From Gilvimarinus sp. DA14 (GTDB lineage: Bacteria > Pseudomonadota > Gammaproteobacteria > Pseudomonadales > Cellvibrionaceae): DNA of 64,000 nucleotides. Location of the stretch: assembly GCF_024204685.1 (NCBI RefSeq), contig NZ_CP100350.1, positions 3,892,838 to 3,956,837 of the forward strand, in the 5' to 3' direction. Under the pieces are notes generated by a model. It was given only the letters and a program-made list of their open reading frames with translations, was not told the origin of the DNA and made no database searches. Position 1 is the stretch's first letter; each line of letters begins with the position of its first letter. Positions 27,339 to 35,864 of this stretch are shown here, piece after piece. A program made the translations under genes and the position numbers.

Positions 27339-27812
27339 ATGTTTAATAACCGCTTTCGTCAAACGCAGCTTCAGCAACTACCCCAAAGGGGCTTTACCTT
27401 GATCGAGCTGATCTTGGTGATCGTGATTATCGGCATTCTGGCGGCGGTGGCGATTCCACGCTTTACCGATCTGGAGTCCGACGCGCGCGCCTCATCCATT
27501 CAGGGGCTGCTGGGGGCGGTTAAATCCGCGGCGATGCTGGCGCACGCCAAGTCTTTGACCCAGGGCGATCCATCGGCGGCGGTGGATATGGAAGGCGTAA
27601 GCGTGGCTATGGTCAACGGCTATCCCTCGGACGCCGATGGCGGTATCAATAACGCGGTAGATATTGACGCTATTGACTACACTTTCAGCGCCGGTTCGCC
27701 GGCCGTATTTACCCTTACTGGCTATAGCGGCAATAACTGCGAGGTCACCTATACCGATCCCGCCGCCGCCAACACATCTCCGGCTATTAATTTCGACATT
27801 AGCGGCTGTTAA
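27339..27812 (+). CDS. MSHA-like type IV pilin
   Basis: A 157-residue prepilin. The prepilin peptidase site is G18 before FTLIELILVIVIIGILAAVA, with the conserved Glu at mature position 5. AIPRFTDLESDARASSIQGL and GAVKSAAMLAHAKSL are close to MshA pilins. A C-terminal disulfide pair is likely (NNCEVTY and final SGC). No other pilus gene adjoins it, so it must use assembly machinery encoded elsewhere, or it may be a minor pilin. A large secreted repeat protein follows after 34 bases. Confidence 0.9.
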   Translation: MFNNRFRQTQLQQLPQRGFTLIELILVIVIIGILAAVAIPRFTDLESDARASSIQGLLGAVKSAAMLAHAKSLTQGDPSAAVDMEGVSVAMVNGYPSDADGGINNAVDIDAIDYTFSAGSPAVFTLTGYSGNNCEVTYTDPAAANTSPAINFDISGC

Positions 27813-27846
27813 GCCACTGGCTGTTCAATAAAGTGCAGGAGGCATT

Positions 27847-30090
27847 ATGCGCACCAAGGATAAACTATTCGGCCTGCTAGGTTTGTGGGCCCTGCTATTA
27901 CTGCCAGCCTGTGTCTTAGCTGTCGAGTGGCCGCAGCAAATCGAGGCAGAAGAGGGCAATATTGTGGTTTACCAGCCGCAGCCGGAAAAGCTCGCCGGTA
28001 ATCTGCTCACTGGCCGCGCGGCTATGTCACTTGAATTGAAAAATAAAGATGAGCCCATCTTCGGCGCCTTTTGGTTTTCCGCAAAGCTGGATGTCAATTC
28101 GGCCACAGGCAAAACCCTGGTCCGGGATATGAAAGTCACCAAGGTGACCTGGCCCGATTCCAGTGCCGCAGACGAGGCTCGCTTTACTCAGGCGGTAGAG
28201 GCAGCCTTGCCGCAAACGGGTTTTGTCATAGACAACGACGCGTTGAGTTCCAGCTTGAAGGGCGCCGAACTGGAGCGCAAAAGTCTGGATCAGCTGAAAA
28301 ATGACGCACCGGAAATTCTCTTTCGCGAGCAGCTGGCGGTTCTGCTGCTGTACGACGGTGAGCCGCAATTTACCGATGTCGACAACAGCCATTATGAGCG
28401 TGCATTAAACACCCCGTTTGCCGTGGCGCACGATAAAAAGAGCGACAATTATTTCCTTACCAGTGGTCAGTTTTGGTACACCGCCCAGAGCCCTGAGGGC
28501 CCTTGGCAAATGACCGGTAACCCGCCCGCTGATTTACAGCAAATGATGCCCTCCGCGGATCAAGACAACCAGGCCGCCTCGGGTAAACCCCCAGAGATTG
28601 TCACCGTCACTAAGCCTTCCGAATTGGTGGTCACCGATGGCAAACCAGAGTGGAAAAGTCTGCCCGGAGGACAGTTACTGTATGTGGTAAATACCGAAAC
28701 TCCCTGGATTCGCGACGTTGCGGCGGGGAGCATGTATCTGCTGCTTTCCGGGCGCTGGTTTGAGGCGAAAAAGCAGGAGGGACCGTGGCAGTTTGTGCGT
28801 GCCGACGAGCTCCCGGAAAGCTTTGCTGCTATTCCACCCGATTCTGATATCGGCGGGGTGCGTACTTCGGTGGCGGGTACCGAGGAAGCCGAAGACGCGG
28901 TGCTGGATTCTTATGTACCGGAAACCGCCGCCATCAAGCGCAGTGAGGCCGAGCTTGAGGTGAGCTATGATGGCGCTCCCGAGTTTAAGAGTATTCCCGG
29001 CACCGAGGTGGCCTACGCGGTCAATACCGGTGCCCAGGTGTTGCGAATCGATAACCACTATTATGCGGTAGACAATGGTGTGTGGTTTGAGTCGGACGCC
29101 GCCAAAGGACCGTGGGAAGTGGCCGACTCTGTGCCCGAGGATAAAATTCAGCAAATCCCGCCTAGCTCGCCGGTGTATAACACCACCTATGTGCATGTGT
29201 ATGAGTCTACCCCCGAGGTGGTCTACGTCGGTTACACTCCGGGCTATCTGTGGTCATTTCCCTACTATGGTGTGCCTGTGTACGGCACAGGTTGGTACTA
29301 CCCGCCGTATTGGGGCAGCTATTACTATCCGCGTCCACCCACTTGGGGCTTTCATGTAGGTTATAACCCTTGGACGGGGTGGAATTTTGGCGTCAGCTGG
29401 AGCAATGGTTTCTTTAGCTTCGGCGCCAGCTGGAATGCTGGTTGGCACGGGCCCTATCGCCCCTGGGGGTGCTGTAACGGCTGGTATGGCGGCGGTTATC
29501 ACCGCCCGCCGGTGGTCATTAACACCGGTAATATCAATATTGGCAACAATGTGAATATTGGCAACCGCACCCTGGTGAGTAACCGAATCGGCAAAAATCC
29601 GCAGCTGGTTAATCGCAACAAGAGCGTTTATCACCGCCCCGAGAATCTGACTCGCAACGCCAAACCTGCTGAGGTGCGCAACCAGCTGAAAATGGCGCGC
29701 CCTGCGCCCAACCGCGCGAACAATGTGTTCGCCGATCGCAATGGCAATGTAGCCCGTCGGGTGGATGACAATTGGCAGGTGCGAAACCAGGGGCAGTGGA
29801 GTGACAACCATCCGGCGGCGGCCGAGCGTTTATCATCCCCCGAGGTGAAACAGCGCGCTTCGGATTTCAAACAGTCACATCCCGACTATCAGCGCCCGGA
29901 TATCGACCGTCAGCAGATTAACAATTATCGCAATAATCACCCCAGCCCGCAGTTTGATCGCTCGGGGCTGAACCGCGATTTTCAGTCACGCCAGCGCGGT
30001 ATGCAGAGGTCCATGCCTCGCGGCGGTGGCATGCACGGTGGCGGTGGAGGTTTCCACGGCGGTGGCGGCGGGATGCGTTTTCAACGTTAA
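27847..30090 (+). CDS. Large secreted repeat protein of unknown function
   Basis: A 747-residue exported protein with signal peptide near MRTKDKLFGLLGLWALLLLP. Three imperfect repeats of about 70 residues (around 175-235, 260-325 and 375-440) follow the plan P-x-F-x-SIPG, Y-x-VNT, YY/YL, GxWF, GPW, then P-x-S; examples are SGRWFEAKKQEGPWQF and NGVWFESDAAKGPWEV. A Tyr/Pro/Trp-rich segment (about 465-550) follows, then an Asn/Arg-rich part and a Gly/His-rich tail. Homologues are often annotated carbohydrate-binding family V/XII because of the GxWF...GPW pattern; binding is not proven. It may be co-transcribed with the pilin upstream. A strong terminator follows. Confidence 0.75.
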   Translation: MRTKDKLFGLLGLWALLLLPACVLAVEWPQQIEAEEGNIVVYQPQPEKLAGNLLTGRAAMSLELKNKDEPIFGAFWFSAKLDVNSATGKTLVRDMKVTKVTWPDSSAADEARFTQAVEAALPQTGFVIDNDALSSSLKGAELERKSLDQLKNDAPEILFREQLAVLLLYDGEPQFTDVDNSHYERALNTPFAVAHDKKSDNYFLTSGQFWYTAQSPEGPWQMTGNPPADLQQMMPSADQDNQAASGKPPEIVTVTKPSELVVTDGKPEWKSLPGGQLLYVVNTETPWIRDVAAGSMYLLLSGRWFEAKKQEGPWQFVRADELPESFAAIPPDSDIGGVRTSVAGTEEAEDAVLDSYVPETAAIKRSEAELEVSYDGAPEFKSIPGTEVAYAVNTGAQVLRIDNHYYAVDNGVWFESDAAKGPWEVADSVPEDKIQQIPPSSPVYNTTYVHVYESTPEVVYVGYTPGYLWSFPYYGVPVYGTGWYYPPYWGSYYYPRPPTWGFHVGYNPWTGWNFGVSWSNGFFSFGASWNAGWHGPYRPWGCCNGWYGGGYHRPPVVINTGNINIGNNVNIGNRTLVSNRIGKNPQLVNRNKSVYHRPENLTRNAKPAEVRNQLKMARPAPNRANNVFADRNGNVARRVDDNWQVRNQGQWSDNHPAAAERLSSPEVKQRASDFKQSHPDYQRPDIDRQQINNYRNNHPSPQFDRSGLNRDFQSRQRGMQRSMPRGGGMHGGGGGFHGGGGGMRFQR

Positions 30091-30098
30091 GGAAGACA

Positions 30099-30127
30099 GA
30101 AAAAGCCGGTTTTTACCGGCTTTTTTT
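30099..30127 (+). terminator. Rho-independent terminator
   Basis: AAAGCCGGT pairs with ACCGGCTTT around a TTTT loop, followed by more T; an A-run on the left makes it potentially bidirectional. It follows the stop of the repeat protein by about 10 bases. Confidence 0.9.
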
Positions 30128-30200
30128 AAGGTTTGTTAAACCTTCTTGAGCCGTTCGCCAAGTACGCGTTTAATGATGCGTTTACTGTAAAGGAGTTGTT

Positions 30201-31013
30201 ATGAGCGCAAATCTTTCTCTCCCGCAGCCTGGTTTAGGCACCTTTCGTCTGCAGGACGATGTAGTGATTGCATCGGTGAGTTCAGCGTTGGAGTTGGGCT
30301 ATCGTCATATTGATACCGCCAGTTTTTACAACAACGAAGAGGCCGTGGGCAAAGCTATTGCTGCAAGCGATGTTGAGCGTGAGTCACTGTTCGTTACCAC
30401 TAAAGTGTGGCACGAGCATTTGGCGGGTGATGGTGTGATTGAGAGTGTGAAAGCCAGCTTGCAACGCTTGGGGCTGGAATATCTGGATTTGGTGCTCATC
30501 CACTGGCCATCGCCCCATGATGAAGTGCCTATGGAACATTATATCGCCAAGCTCAACGAGACGCGTGAAGCCGGGCTGACCCGTCACATCGGAATTTCCA
30601 ATTTCACCATGGCGCAGGTCGACCGGGCACTTGCCTGTCCCGGCGGCGAGCATATTATTACCAACCAGATTGAAGTGCATCCGTTTCTCGCCAACAAAGC
30701 CCTGGTGGAGCATTGCCAGAGTAAAGGTTTAACTGTTACCGGCTACATGCCTTTGGCCGTGGGTAAGGTAATGCAGGAACCGGTATTGCAGGAAATTGCC
30801 GATCGCTATCAGGCGACAGCTGCGCAGGTGGCCCTGGCGTGGGTGGCGCAGAGAAATATCGTGGTGATTCCCTCTTCGACCAAATCCTCGCACCAAAAAG
30901 CCAACCTTGAGGCCCTTGAGTTGCAGTTAAGCGACGCGGATATGCAGGCCATTAATTCTCTCGATTGCGATGACCGCATCGCTAACCCCGATTTCGCTCC
31001 CAGCTGGGATTGA
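30201..31013 (+). CDS. dkgB: Aldo/keto reductase, 2,5-diketo-D-gluconate reductase B type
   Basis: An NADPH-dependent cytoplasmic aldehyde/ketone reductase of 270 residues. The tetrad is Asp38 and Tyr43 (HIDTASFYNNE), Lys68 (FVTTKVW) and His101 (LVLIHWPSP). GLGTFRLQDDVVIASVSSAL at the start and IPSSTKSSHQKANLEAL near the end closely follow E. coli DkgB. GGAGTTGTT lies before the ATG. Likely role is methylglyoxal or diketogluconate reduction. A hairpin follows the stop. Confidence 0.9.
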   Translation: MSANLSLPQPGLGTFRLQDDVVIASVSSALELGYRHIDTASFYNNEEAVGKAIAASDVERESLFVTTKVWHEHLAGDGVIESVKASLQRLGLEYLDLVLIHWPSPHDEVPMEHYIAKLNETREAGLTRHIGISNFTMAQVDRALACPGGEHIITNQIEVHPFLANKALVEHCQSKGLTVTGYMPLAVGKVMQEPVLQEIADRYQATAAQVALAWVAQRNIVVIPSSTKSSHQKANLEALELQLSDADMQAINSLDCDDRIANPDFAPSWD

Positions 31014-31020
31014 TTCAAAC

Positions 31021-31058
31021 GCGTGAAGCCTTAGTCAGAGCCCTTTAAGGCTTCACGC
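31021..31058 (+). terminator. Hairpin after dkgB
   Basis: GCGTGAAGCCTTA (31021-31033) is perfectly inverted as TAAGGCTTCACGC (31046-31058), a 13-bp stem with a 12-base loop. There is no immediate T-run, so it may stabilise the 3' end or act as a weak terminator. Confidence 0.6.
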
Positions 31059-31113
31059 TCTGCCGATTCACCTCTTTTCTCCTGCTATAGTGATCTCTAG
31101 CATCAGCCTATGT

Positions 31114-31140
31114 GCATCCGTTCGGGCTGTTGTCCCGTAC
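31114..31140 (+). promoter_or_regulatory. Candidate ECF sigma promoter of the sigma/anti-sigma genes
   Basis: GCATCC (31114-31119), 15 bases, then CCGTAC (31135-31140), about 38 bases before the sigma start. The same layout with GAATCC and TCGTTA precedes the DUF4331 gene. The shared run TGTC-y-CGT covers the spacer end and -10 element. This suggests self-activation by the ECF factor. Confidence 0.6.
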
Positions 31141-31177
31141 CCGAGATACCACACAATAAAAGACCTTAGGGGACTCT

Positions 31178-31717
31178 ATGGAATTGGAATCACAACACGT
31201 CAAACTGCTTTGCGCGACCGCAGAAGGAGATAGGCGCGCCTTTGCAAAATTGTATCAAGCGACCTCCGGTAAGCTGTACGCGGTCTGCCTGCAGCTGCTG
31301 CAAAGGCGCGATTTAGCCGAAGAGGCCATGCAGGAGGCCTATGTGAAGGTCTGGCACAATGCGTCGGATTATCACAATGATAAAGGCAGCGTACTGGTAT
31401 GGATGGTGAGTATTGCTCGCTACCGGGCGCTGGATATTTTGCGCTCGGCGTCTTATCGGCGCGAAACCCGCGAATCTGTGCAGGAGCAAGCGGATTCGAG
31501 CGGGCCTGAGGGTGCGCTATTCGACCAGCGCGATAAGGTGCGCATTGATGAGTGCATGGACACATTGGAGGACGGCCAGCGACAAATGATTCAGCTGGCT
31601 TATTTTCGTGGGCTTACCCACGCCGAGTTAACCGAACACACCGGCTCGCCGCTGGGTACGATCAAAAGTTGGATTCGTCGCGGGCTGCAAAAACTTAAGA
31701 GGTGCCTGGAGCCATGA
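31178..31717 (+). CDS. ECF-family RNA polymerase sigma factor
   Basis: A 179-residue sigma-70 factor with only regions 2 and 4. Region 2 (about 15-85) contains RDLAEEAMQEAYVKVWHNA and WMVSIARYRALDILR. Region 4 (about 120-175) contains LAYFRGLTHAELTEHTGSPL and GTIKSWIRRGLQKLK. The next gene is a membrane anti-sigma factor starting in the stop codon (ATGA overlap), so it is the usual co-expressed pair. A promoter motif before it recurs before the DUF4331 operon, its likely target. The stimulus is unknown. Similar pairs are the SigK/RskA type. Confidence 0.92.
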   Translation: MELESQHVKLLCATAEGDRRAFAKLYQATSGKLYAVCLQLLQRRDLAEEAMQEAYVKVWHNASDYHNDKGSVLVWMVSIARYRALDILRSASYRRETRESVQEQADSSGPEGALFDQRDKVRIDECMDTLEDGQRQMIQLAYFRGLTHAELTEHTGSPLGTIKSWIRRGLQKLKRCLEP

Positions 31718-32412
31718 ATTATTTGACGGAAGAGCGCAAAAACAGTCTGTCCTCCGAGTATGTGCTGGGCACTCTACACGGCCGGGCGCGGCTGCGTTAT
31801 CAGAGCTTGCTGGTAGCTCATCGGCCCATGCGCCAGGCCTTGTGGCGCTGGGAGAAACACTTAAATGCCCTGGGGGCGGCGCTGCCTGAGCAAACGCCAG
31901 ACCCAGGCGTGTGGGAGCGCATTCAGCAGCGACTTGGGTTTGTCGCTGAGCCGAATAACGTCACCTCATTGGATACCAAGCGAGATGCCGCGAATCGCTG
32001 GCGCTGGCTGGCTGCCGCTGCCAGTATCGCCGCCATTGCTTTGGCTGTTGTGCTAATGCGGCAAACCCCCGTAACGCCGCCTGTGCCCTCGCAAGTGGCG
32101 GTAGTGCAGGGCAGCGCGGCTGAGGCGCTGTGGCTGATTGAGTTAACCGAATCCAATATTCAGATTCAGGCGACCTCGCAGTTTGCCCCCCAGCCGGATA
32201 AAGACTACGAGCTGTGGCTGGTGGCCGCCGATGGGCGGGCGCCTGTGTCTCTGGGCCTGCTGCCCGAATCGGGCCGGGCGAGCCTGGCGCGCGATCCGCT
32301 GTTTGATCGGGTTGATGTGGCGGCGCTGGCGGTGAGTCTGGAGCCGCCCGGCGGTTCACCCACAGGTTCGCCGACCGAGGTGTTGTACACGGCGCAGCTG
32401 GTTACCCTGTAA
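31714..32412 (+). CDS. RskA-type anti-sigma factor
   Basis: A 232-residue single-pass inner-membrane protein. The N-terminal cytoplasmic part (MNYLTEERKNSLSSEYVLGT and following helices to about 85) would hold the sigma factor. One membrane helix lies near 90-110 (WLAAAASIAAIALAVVLM). The periplasmic part contains EALWLIELTESNIQIQATS and DKDYELWLVAADGRAPVSLG, typical of RskA (PF10099). I chose ATG 31714, which overlaps the sigma stop by 4 bases, over an in-frame GTG at 31702. A terminator follows. Confidence 0.88.
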   Translation: MNYLTEERKNSLSSEYVLGTLHGRARLRYQSLLVAHRPMRQALWRWEKHLNALGAALPEQTPDPGVWERIQQRLGFVAEPNNVTSLDTKRDAANRWRWLAAAASIAAIALAVVLMRQTPVTPPVPSQVAVVQGSAAEALWLIELTESNIQIQATSQFAPQPDKDYELWLVAADGRAPVSLGLLPESGRASLARDPLFDRVDVAALAVSLEPPGGSPTGSPTEVLYTAQLVTL

Positions 32413-32430
32413 TTTAACCTGCGTCAGCAC

Positions 32431-32465
32431 AAAAAGCCGAATGCGAAATGCATTCGGCTTTTTTT
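32431..32465 (+). terminator. Rho-independent terminator after the anti-sigma gene
   Basis: GCCGAATGC (32436-32444) pairs with GCATTCGGC (32450-32458) around GAAAT, with A-run before and T-run after. It separates the sigma pair from the DUF4331 set, which therefore needs its own promoter. Confidence 0.92.
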
Positions 32466-32483
32466 ATGTTTTTTGAAAAACTT

Positions 32484-32510
32484 GAATCCAGTATCGCCGC
32501 TGTCTCGTTA
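32484..32510 (+). promoter_or_regulatory. Candidate ECF sigma promoter of the DUF4331 operon
   Basis: GAATCC (32484-32489), 15 bases, TCGTTA (32505-32510), 34 bases before the DUF4331 ATG. Compare GCATCC-N15-CCGTAC in front of the sigma gene. Confidence 0.6.
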
Positions 32511-32543
32511 CGGGTATGAAGTCCCGTTAAAAGGAGATAAACC

Positions 32544-34133
32544 ATGCGATTTCAAAAACTCACTCTCGCCATTGCCGTATTGTGCGGCAGCTTAAGTTTG
32601 CAAACCCAAGCCTCCAGTCACCGCGAGGCGCCCAACCTGACCCGTATGCCTACTGTGGATTCGGCGGATTTTTACGCGTTTAACAGCTACGAGCCCGGCC
32701 GGGGCGATTACGTCACCCTGATTGCCAACTATATCCCTCTGCAAGATGCCTATGGTGGCCCTAACTATTTCGCCATGGACCCCGCAGCGGTCTACAGCAT
32801 TCATATCGATAACGATGGCGATGCCGTGGAAGATATCACCTACCAGTTCCGCTTTAGTCAGCACTTGCCTGGCGATGGCGAAGGGGTTGCTTTAAATGTG
32901 GGGCCCGAGGGCGACACTAAAAGCATTGCCGTGCCTCTGAAAAATGTCGGCGGTATCTCGGCTAACGATATGTCGGCGGCCAACTTTTCGGAAAGTTACA
33001 CCCTGTCCGTTGTGGCCGGAGATCGACGTACAGGCACTAGCATGATGGCTCAGGCCGCTGACGGTTCGGGTACTGATTTTGCCAAGCCCTTGGACTACAT
33101 CGGCAACAAAACCTTTGGCTCGATGGAAGGTTACGCCGAATACGCGCACAGCTTTGTTCACGAAGTTTCCATTCCCGAGTGCGACATGAATGGCCGCGTT
33201 TTTGTGGGTCAGCGCAAAGACCCTTTCACGGTTAATCTGGGCAAAACTTTTGACTTGGTGAACTATGTACCGGTTGAAGGCGATAGTGCCCCCGGCGCCG
33301 GTGATGGTGGAGGCTTCCCAGGCGGTATTACCCAGTCCACCGAGAACGATGATCTGCGTTGGAAGAATGTTACCGCGCTGGCCATTGAAGTGCCCAAGTC
33401 CTGTGTGACGGGTAACGGCAACGGCGTGATTGGTGCCTGGACCACTGCCAGTCTGCCTCAGGCGCGCATTCTTAACCCACAGGCTGACTTTGCTAAACCC
33501 GAGGTGAACGGCGGTGCGCTGACTCAAGTGTCGCGTCTGGGTAGCCCGCTGGTGAACGAGTTGGTTATCGGCTTAAAAGATAAAGATACCTTCTCGGCCA
33601 GCGAGCCCAAAGACGATGGTCAGTTCGCCGATTATGTGACTCACCCCAGTTTGCCCGAGCTGTTAAACATTTTATTTAAAGATCCGGTCAATCAAACCCT
33701 AGGCACCGACATTGAAACCTTGGCCCCCACCAACTATCCGCGCATGGATCTGGTGACAGCTTTTCTCACAGGTTTTGAAGGTGTCAACCAGCAGGCCACG
33801 GTCACTCCGTCGGAAATGCTGCGCTTAAACACAGGCATACCCGCAACACCCGCCGAAGAGCAATCGGCTTTTGGTGTGGCTGGTGATGATCTGGCGGGCT
33901 TTCCTAACGGACGTCGCCCCGGCGATGACGTCGTGGATATCGCGCTGCGCGTGGTGATGGGGCGTCTGTGTTATCCCATCCCCGTGGCCGGAACCGATAC
34001 CGACTTGGGGCTGTGCGCACCGGAAGATGCCGCTGTGGGTAACGTCCCCTTTACCGATGGCGCGCCACTTAATGCCAGCATGATGGATATGCACTTCCCC
34101 TATCTGGCCAATCCCATTGCCGGATCGGAATAA
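32544..34133 (+). CDS. DUF4331 secreted protein
   Basis: A 529-residue exported protein with signal peptide cut after LQTQA (residue 23). The mature end starts SSHREAPNLTRMPTVDSADF, the hallmark of DUF4331, and the domain covers the whole length (DAYGGPNYFAMDPAAVYSIH, RDDGQFADYVTHPSLPELL-like region near 370, GRRPGDDVVDIALRVVMG near 460). Four or more cysteines could form disulfides. No enzymatic function is established for the family. AAAGGAGAT precedes the ATG. It is the first of four genes that end in a HupE-type membrane protein, probably under the ECF factor upstream. Confidence 0.9.
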   Translation: MRFQKLTLAIAVLCGSLSLQTQASSHREAPNLTRMPTVDSADFYAFNSYEPGRGDYVTLIANYIPLQDAYGGPNYFAMDPAAVYSIHIDNDGDAVEDITYQFRFSQHLPGDGEGVALNVGPEGDTKSIAVPLKNVGGISANDMSAANFSESYTLSVVAGDRRTGTSMMAQAADGSGTDFAKPLDYIGNKTFGSMEGYAEYAHSFVHEVSIPECDMNGRVFVGQRKDPFTVNLGKTFDLVNYVPVEGDSAPGAGDGGGFPGGITQSTENDDLRWKNVTALAIEVPKSCVTGNGNGVIGAWTTASLPQARILNPQADFAKPEVNGGALTQVSRLGSPLVNELVIGLKDKDTFSASEPKDDGQFADYVTHPSLPELLNILFKDPVNQTLGTDIETLAPTNYPRMDLVTAFLTGFEGVNQQATVTPSEMLRLNTGIPATPAEEQSAFGVAGDDLAGFPNGRRPGDDVVDIALRVVMGRLCYPIPVAGTDTDLGLCAPEDAAVGNVPFTDGAPLNASMMDMHFPYLANPIAGSE

Positions 34134-34143
34134 GGAGGCTGTT

Positions 34144-34668
34144 ATGAAACTCTCTACCCGAAGCGTGACTCTAGCGGCTGTGATGGGAGCCTTGCTGGTC
34201 GGTTGCGGCAGCGATAGCGACGACCATAAACCCATGCCGGAACCCGAGCCGCAAAACACCGCGCCTCAAGCGACAAGCGCCAACTTTGTCACTCAAGCCG
34301 ATGTGGCATTAATGGATAACTTGAGCGGTACGGACGCTGATGGCGATTCGCTGACATTTGCACTGCAAAGCGAACCCGCGACGGGCGAGCTGGTGTTAGA
34401 AAGTGACGGTAGCTTTACCTACACGCCACCGGCAGCCAGCACCGGAACGGCAAGCTTTAGTTTTGTGGTTTCCGACGGCATGAAGGACTCGGCCCCCGCC
34501 GAGGTACACATTGTCATCGAGGCACAAATGCTGTCATTCAGTGCCTACAGCCGCGATGTGTATAACCAGGAGGCGACGGCGGAGCCTTTGCCGCTAAATG
34601 GTCGGGTGTTGGAGGATGATGTCGAGTCTCCCAACGCCTACGACGATTTGTTGCAAAGCGCCGATTGA
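34144..34668 (+). CDS. Ig-like domain lipoprotein
   Basis: A 174-residue predicted lipoprotein with lipobox LLVGC at about residues 17-21. A Pro/Glu linker leads to one cadherin/VCBS-like Ig domain: DADGDSLTFALQSEPATGEL, then LESDGSFTYTPP and ASFSFVVSDG. The C-terminal 50 residues (YSRDVYNQEATAEPLPLNGR) are unrecognised. GGAGG is 9 bases before ATG 34144, which I prefer to an in-frame ATG at 34117 inside the previous gene. Probably anchored to the outer membrane and acting with the DUF4331 protein. Confidence 0.82.
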   Translation: MKLSTRSVTLAAVMGALLVGCGSDSDDHKPMPEPEPQNTAPQATSANFVTQADVALMDNLSGTDADGDSLTFALQSEPATGELVLESDGSFTYTPPAASTGTASFSFVVSDGMKDSAPAEVHIVIEAQMLSFSAYSRDVYNQEATAEPLPLNGRVLEDDVESPNAYDDLLQSAD

Positions 34669-34675
34669 TAGGGAG

Positions 34676-34707
34676 CCGCTACCGTCCGAAAGATTGGGCG
34701 GTAGCGG
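34676..34707 (+). other. Intra-operon hairpin
   Basis: CCGCTACCGTCC (34676-34687) pairs with GGGCGGTAGCGG (34696-34707), 12 bp with one G-T pair and an 8-base loop. It lies between the lipoprotein stop and the TPR gene start with no T-run, so it may protect or process the operon mRNA. Confidence 0.55.
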
Positions 34708-34736
34708 TGTTAATCAACGCAGCAAAGGTGTATTCC

Positions 34737-35864
34737 ATGAAAGCTATGACGCTAACAGCCAAACAATGGCTATTAATTGCATTCAGTTCAATCGTCGGTG
34801 TTGCTGCATTACCGGGCAACGCTAAACCCTACACGCCCAGCCACTCCGATCAAGTGGTGGTGGATTGGGGGGAGCCTGTGAGCACCGCTGCCAACCTGCC
34901 TGCACAGAGCGCCGCTGATACTTTGCGCTGGGCGGTCCGTCAGGTAGTTCAAGCAAAAAAGCCGGGGCAAAGCTTTCGTTACGCGCTGGCGCAGCAGGCG
35001 CTGGATGAGCTAACTCTGGCCCAAATCACCGGCGCGGCTGAACGTGTGGAGCTCTGGCGTCTGCGGGCCTCACTGGCGCAGCACAGCCACCGTTTTGATG
35101 AGGCGCAAGATAATTTACAACAGGTGCTGGCTTTAGCGCCCGAGCATATAGAAGCGCGCTTAATGGCGGCGCGTATTGCGCTTTTAAGAGGCGAGCATGT
35201 GTCTGCCCAGCAGCATTGTCAGAAGCTGCTAGGTGTGAGTGATTTACTCACCGCGTCGGCTTGTTTACTCGAAGTACGCTCGGTGAGCGCGAGCGCTGAG
35301 CAAGCTTATCCGCCCCTCAAGCAGCTGGTAGAGCGCAGCGGCTGGCCCGATGATGCCCGGCGCCCCTGGTTAGAGCAAATGCTGGCATCAATGGCCGAGC
35401 GACAGGGAAAATTTGAAGAGGCGGCCCAGTGGTTATCTTTGCCGGTGGACGAGCAGAGTGTCAGCTATCTGTCTCAGTGGGCGGATCTGCAACTGCGTTT
35501 AGATAAACCCCGCCGAGTTATGCACGTTATTAGCTCTCTCGAAATAGCACCCGATAATCTTGATGATGTGCTGTTACTGCAAATGGCGTTAGCGGAAAAC
35601 ATGCTCGGTGAAAAAAATCAGTGGCAGTCGCGTATGGAGCGCCGTGTGGCCCTGCGCGAAGCACGCAACGACTGGCAGCACGCGGCCCACCTCAGTCGCT
35701 ATTACTTAGATATAGACCCCGACGCCCAGCGTGCTCTGTTCTGGGCGCGCCGAAATATAAAAGCTGCCCGGGAGCCTTATGATAGAGAGCTTTTGCGTCG
35801 CGCAGAGCAAGCGGCGTTAACGCGCAACCCAAGCATGGATCGTTCAGGGGGTAATCGCTCATGA
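34737..35864 (+). CDS. Exported TPR-containing protein
   Basis: A 375-residue protein with an N-terminal hydrophobic segment (KQWLLIAFSSIVGVAALPG), probably a signal peptide. The rest is helical and contains tetratricopeptide-like repeats, for example HRFDEAQDNLQQVLALAPEH followed by IEARLMAARIALLRG, and RQGKFEEAAQWLSLP. Such repeats serve protein-protein contacts in the periplasm. I chose ATG 34737 because it gives a clean signal peptide and has AAAGGTG upstream; the frame is open back to 34665. Its stop overlaps the HupE-type gene start by 4 bases. Confidence 0.82.
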   Translation: MKAMTLTAKQWLLIAFSSIVGVAALPGNAKPYTPSHSDQVVVDWGEPVSTAANLPAQSAADTLRWAVRQVVQAKKPGQSFRYALAQQALDELTLAQITGAAERVELWRLRASLAQHSHRFDEAQDNLQQVLALAPEHIEARLMAARIALLRGEHVSAQQHCQKLLGVSDLLTASACLLEVRSVSASAEQAYPPLKQLVERSGWPDDARRPWLEQMLASMAERQGKFEEAAQWLSLPVDEQSVSYLSQWADLQLRLDKPRRVMHVISSLEIAPDNLDDVLLLQMALAENMLGEKNQWQSRMERRVALREARNDWQHAAHLSRYYLDIDPDAQRALFWARRNIKAAREPYDRELLRRAEQAALTRNPSMDRSGGNRS

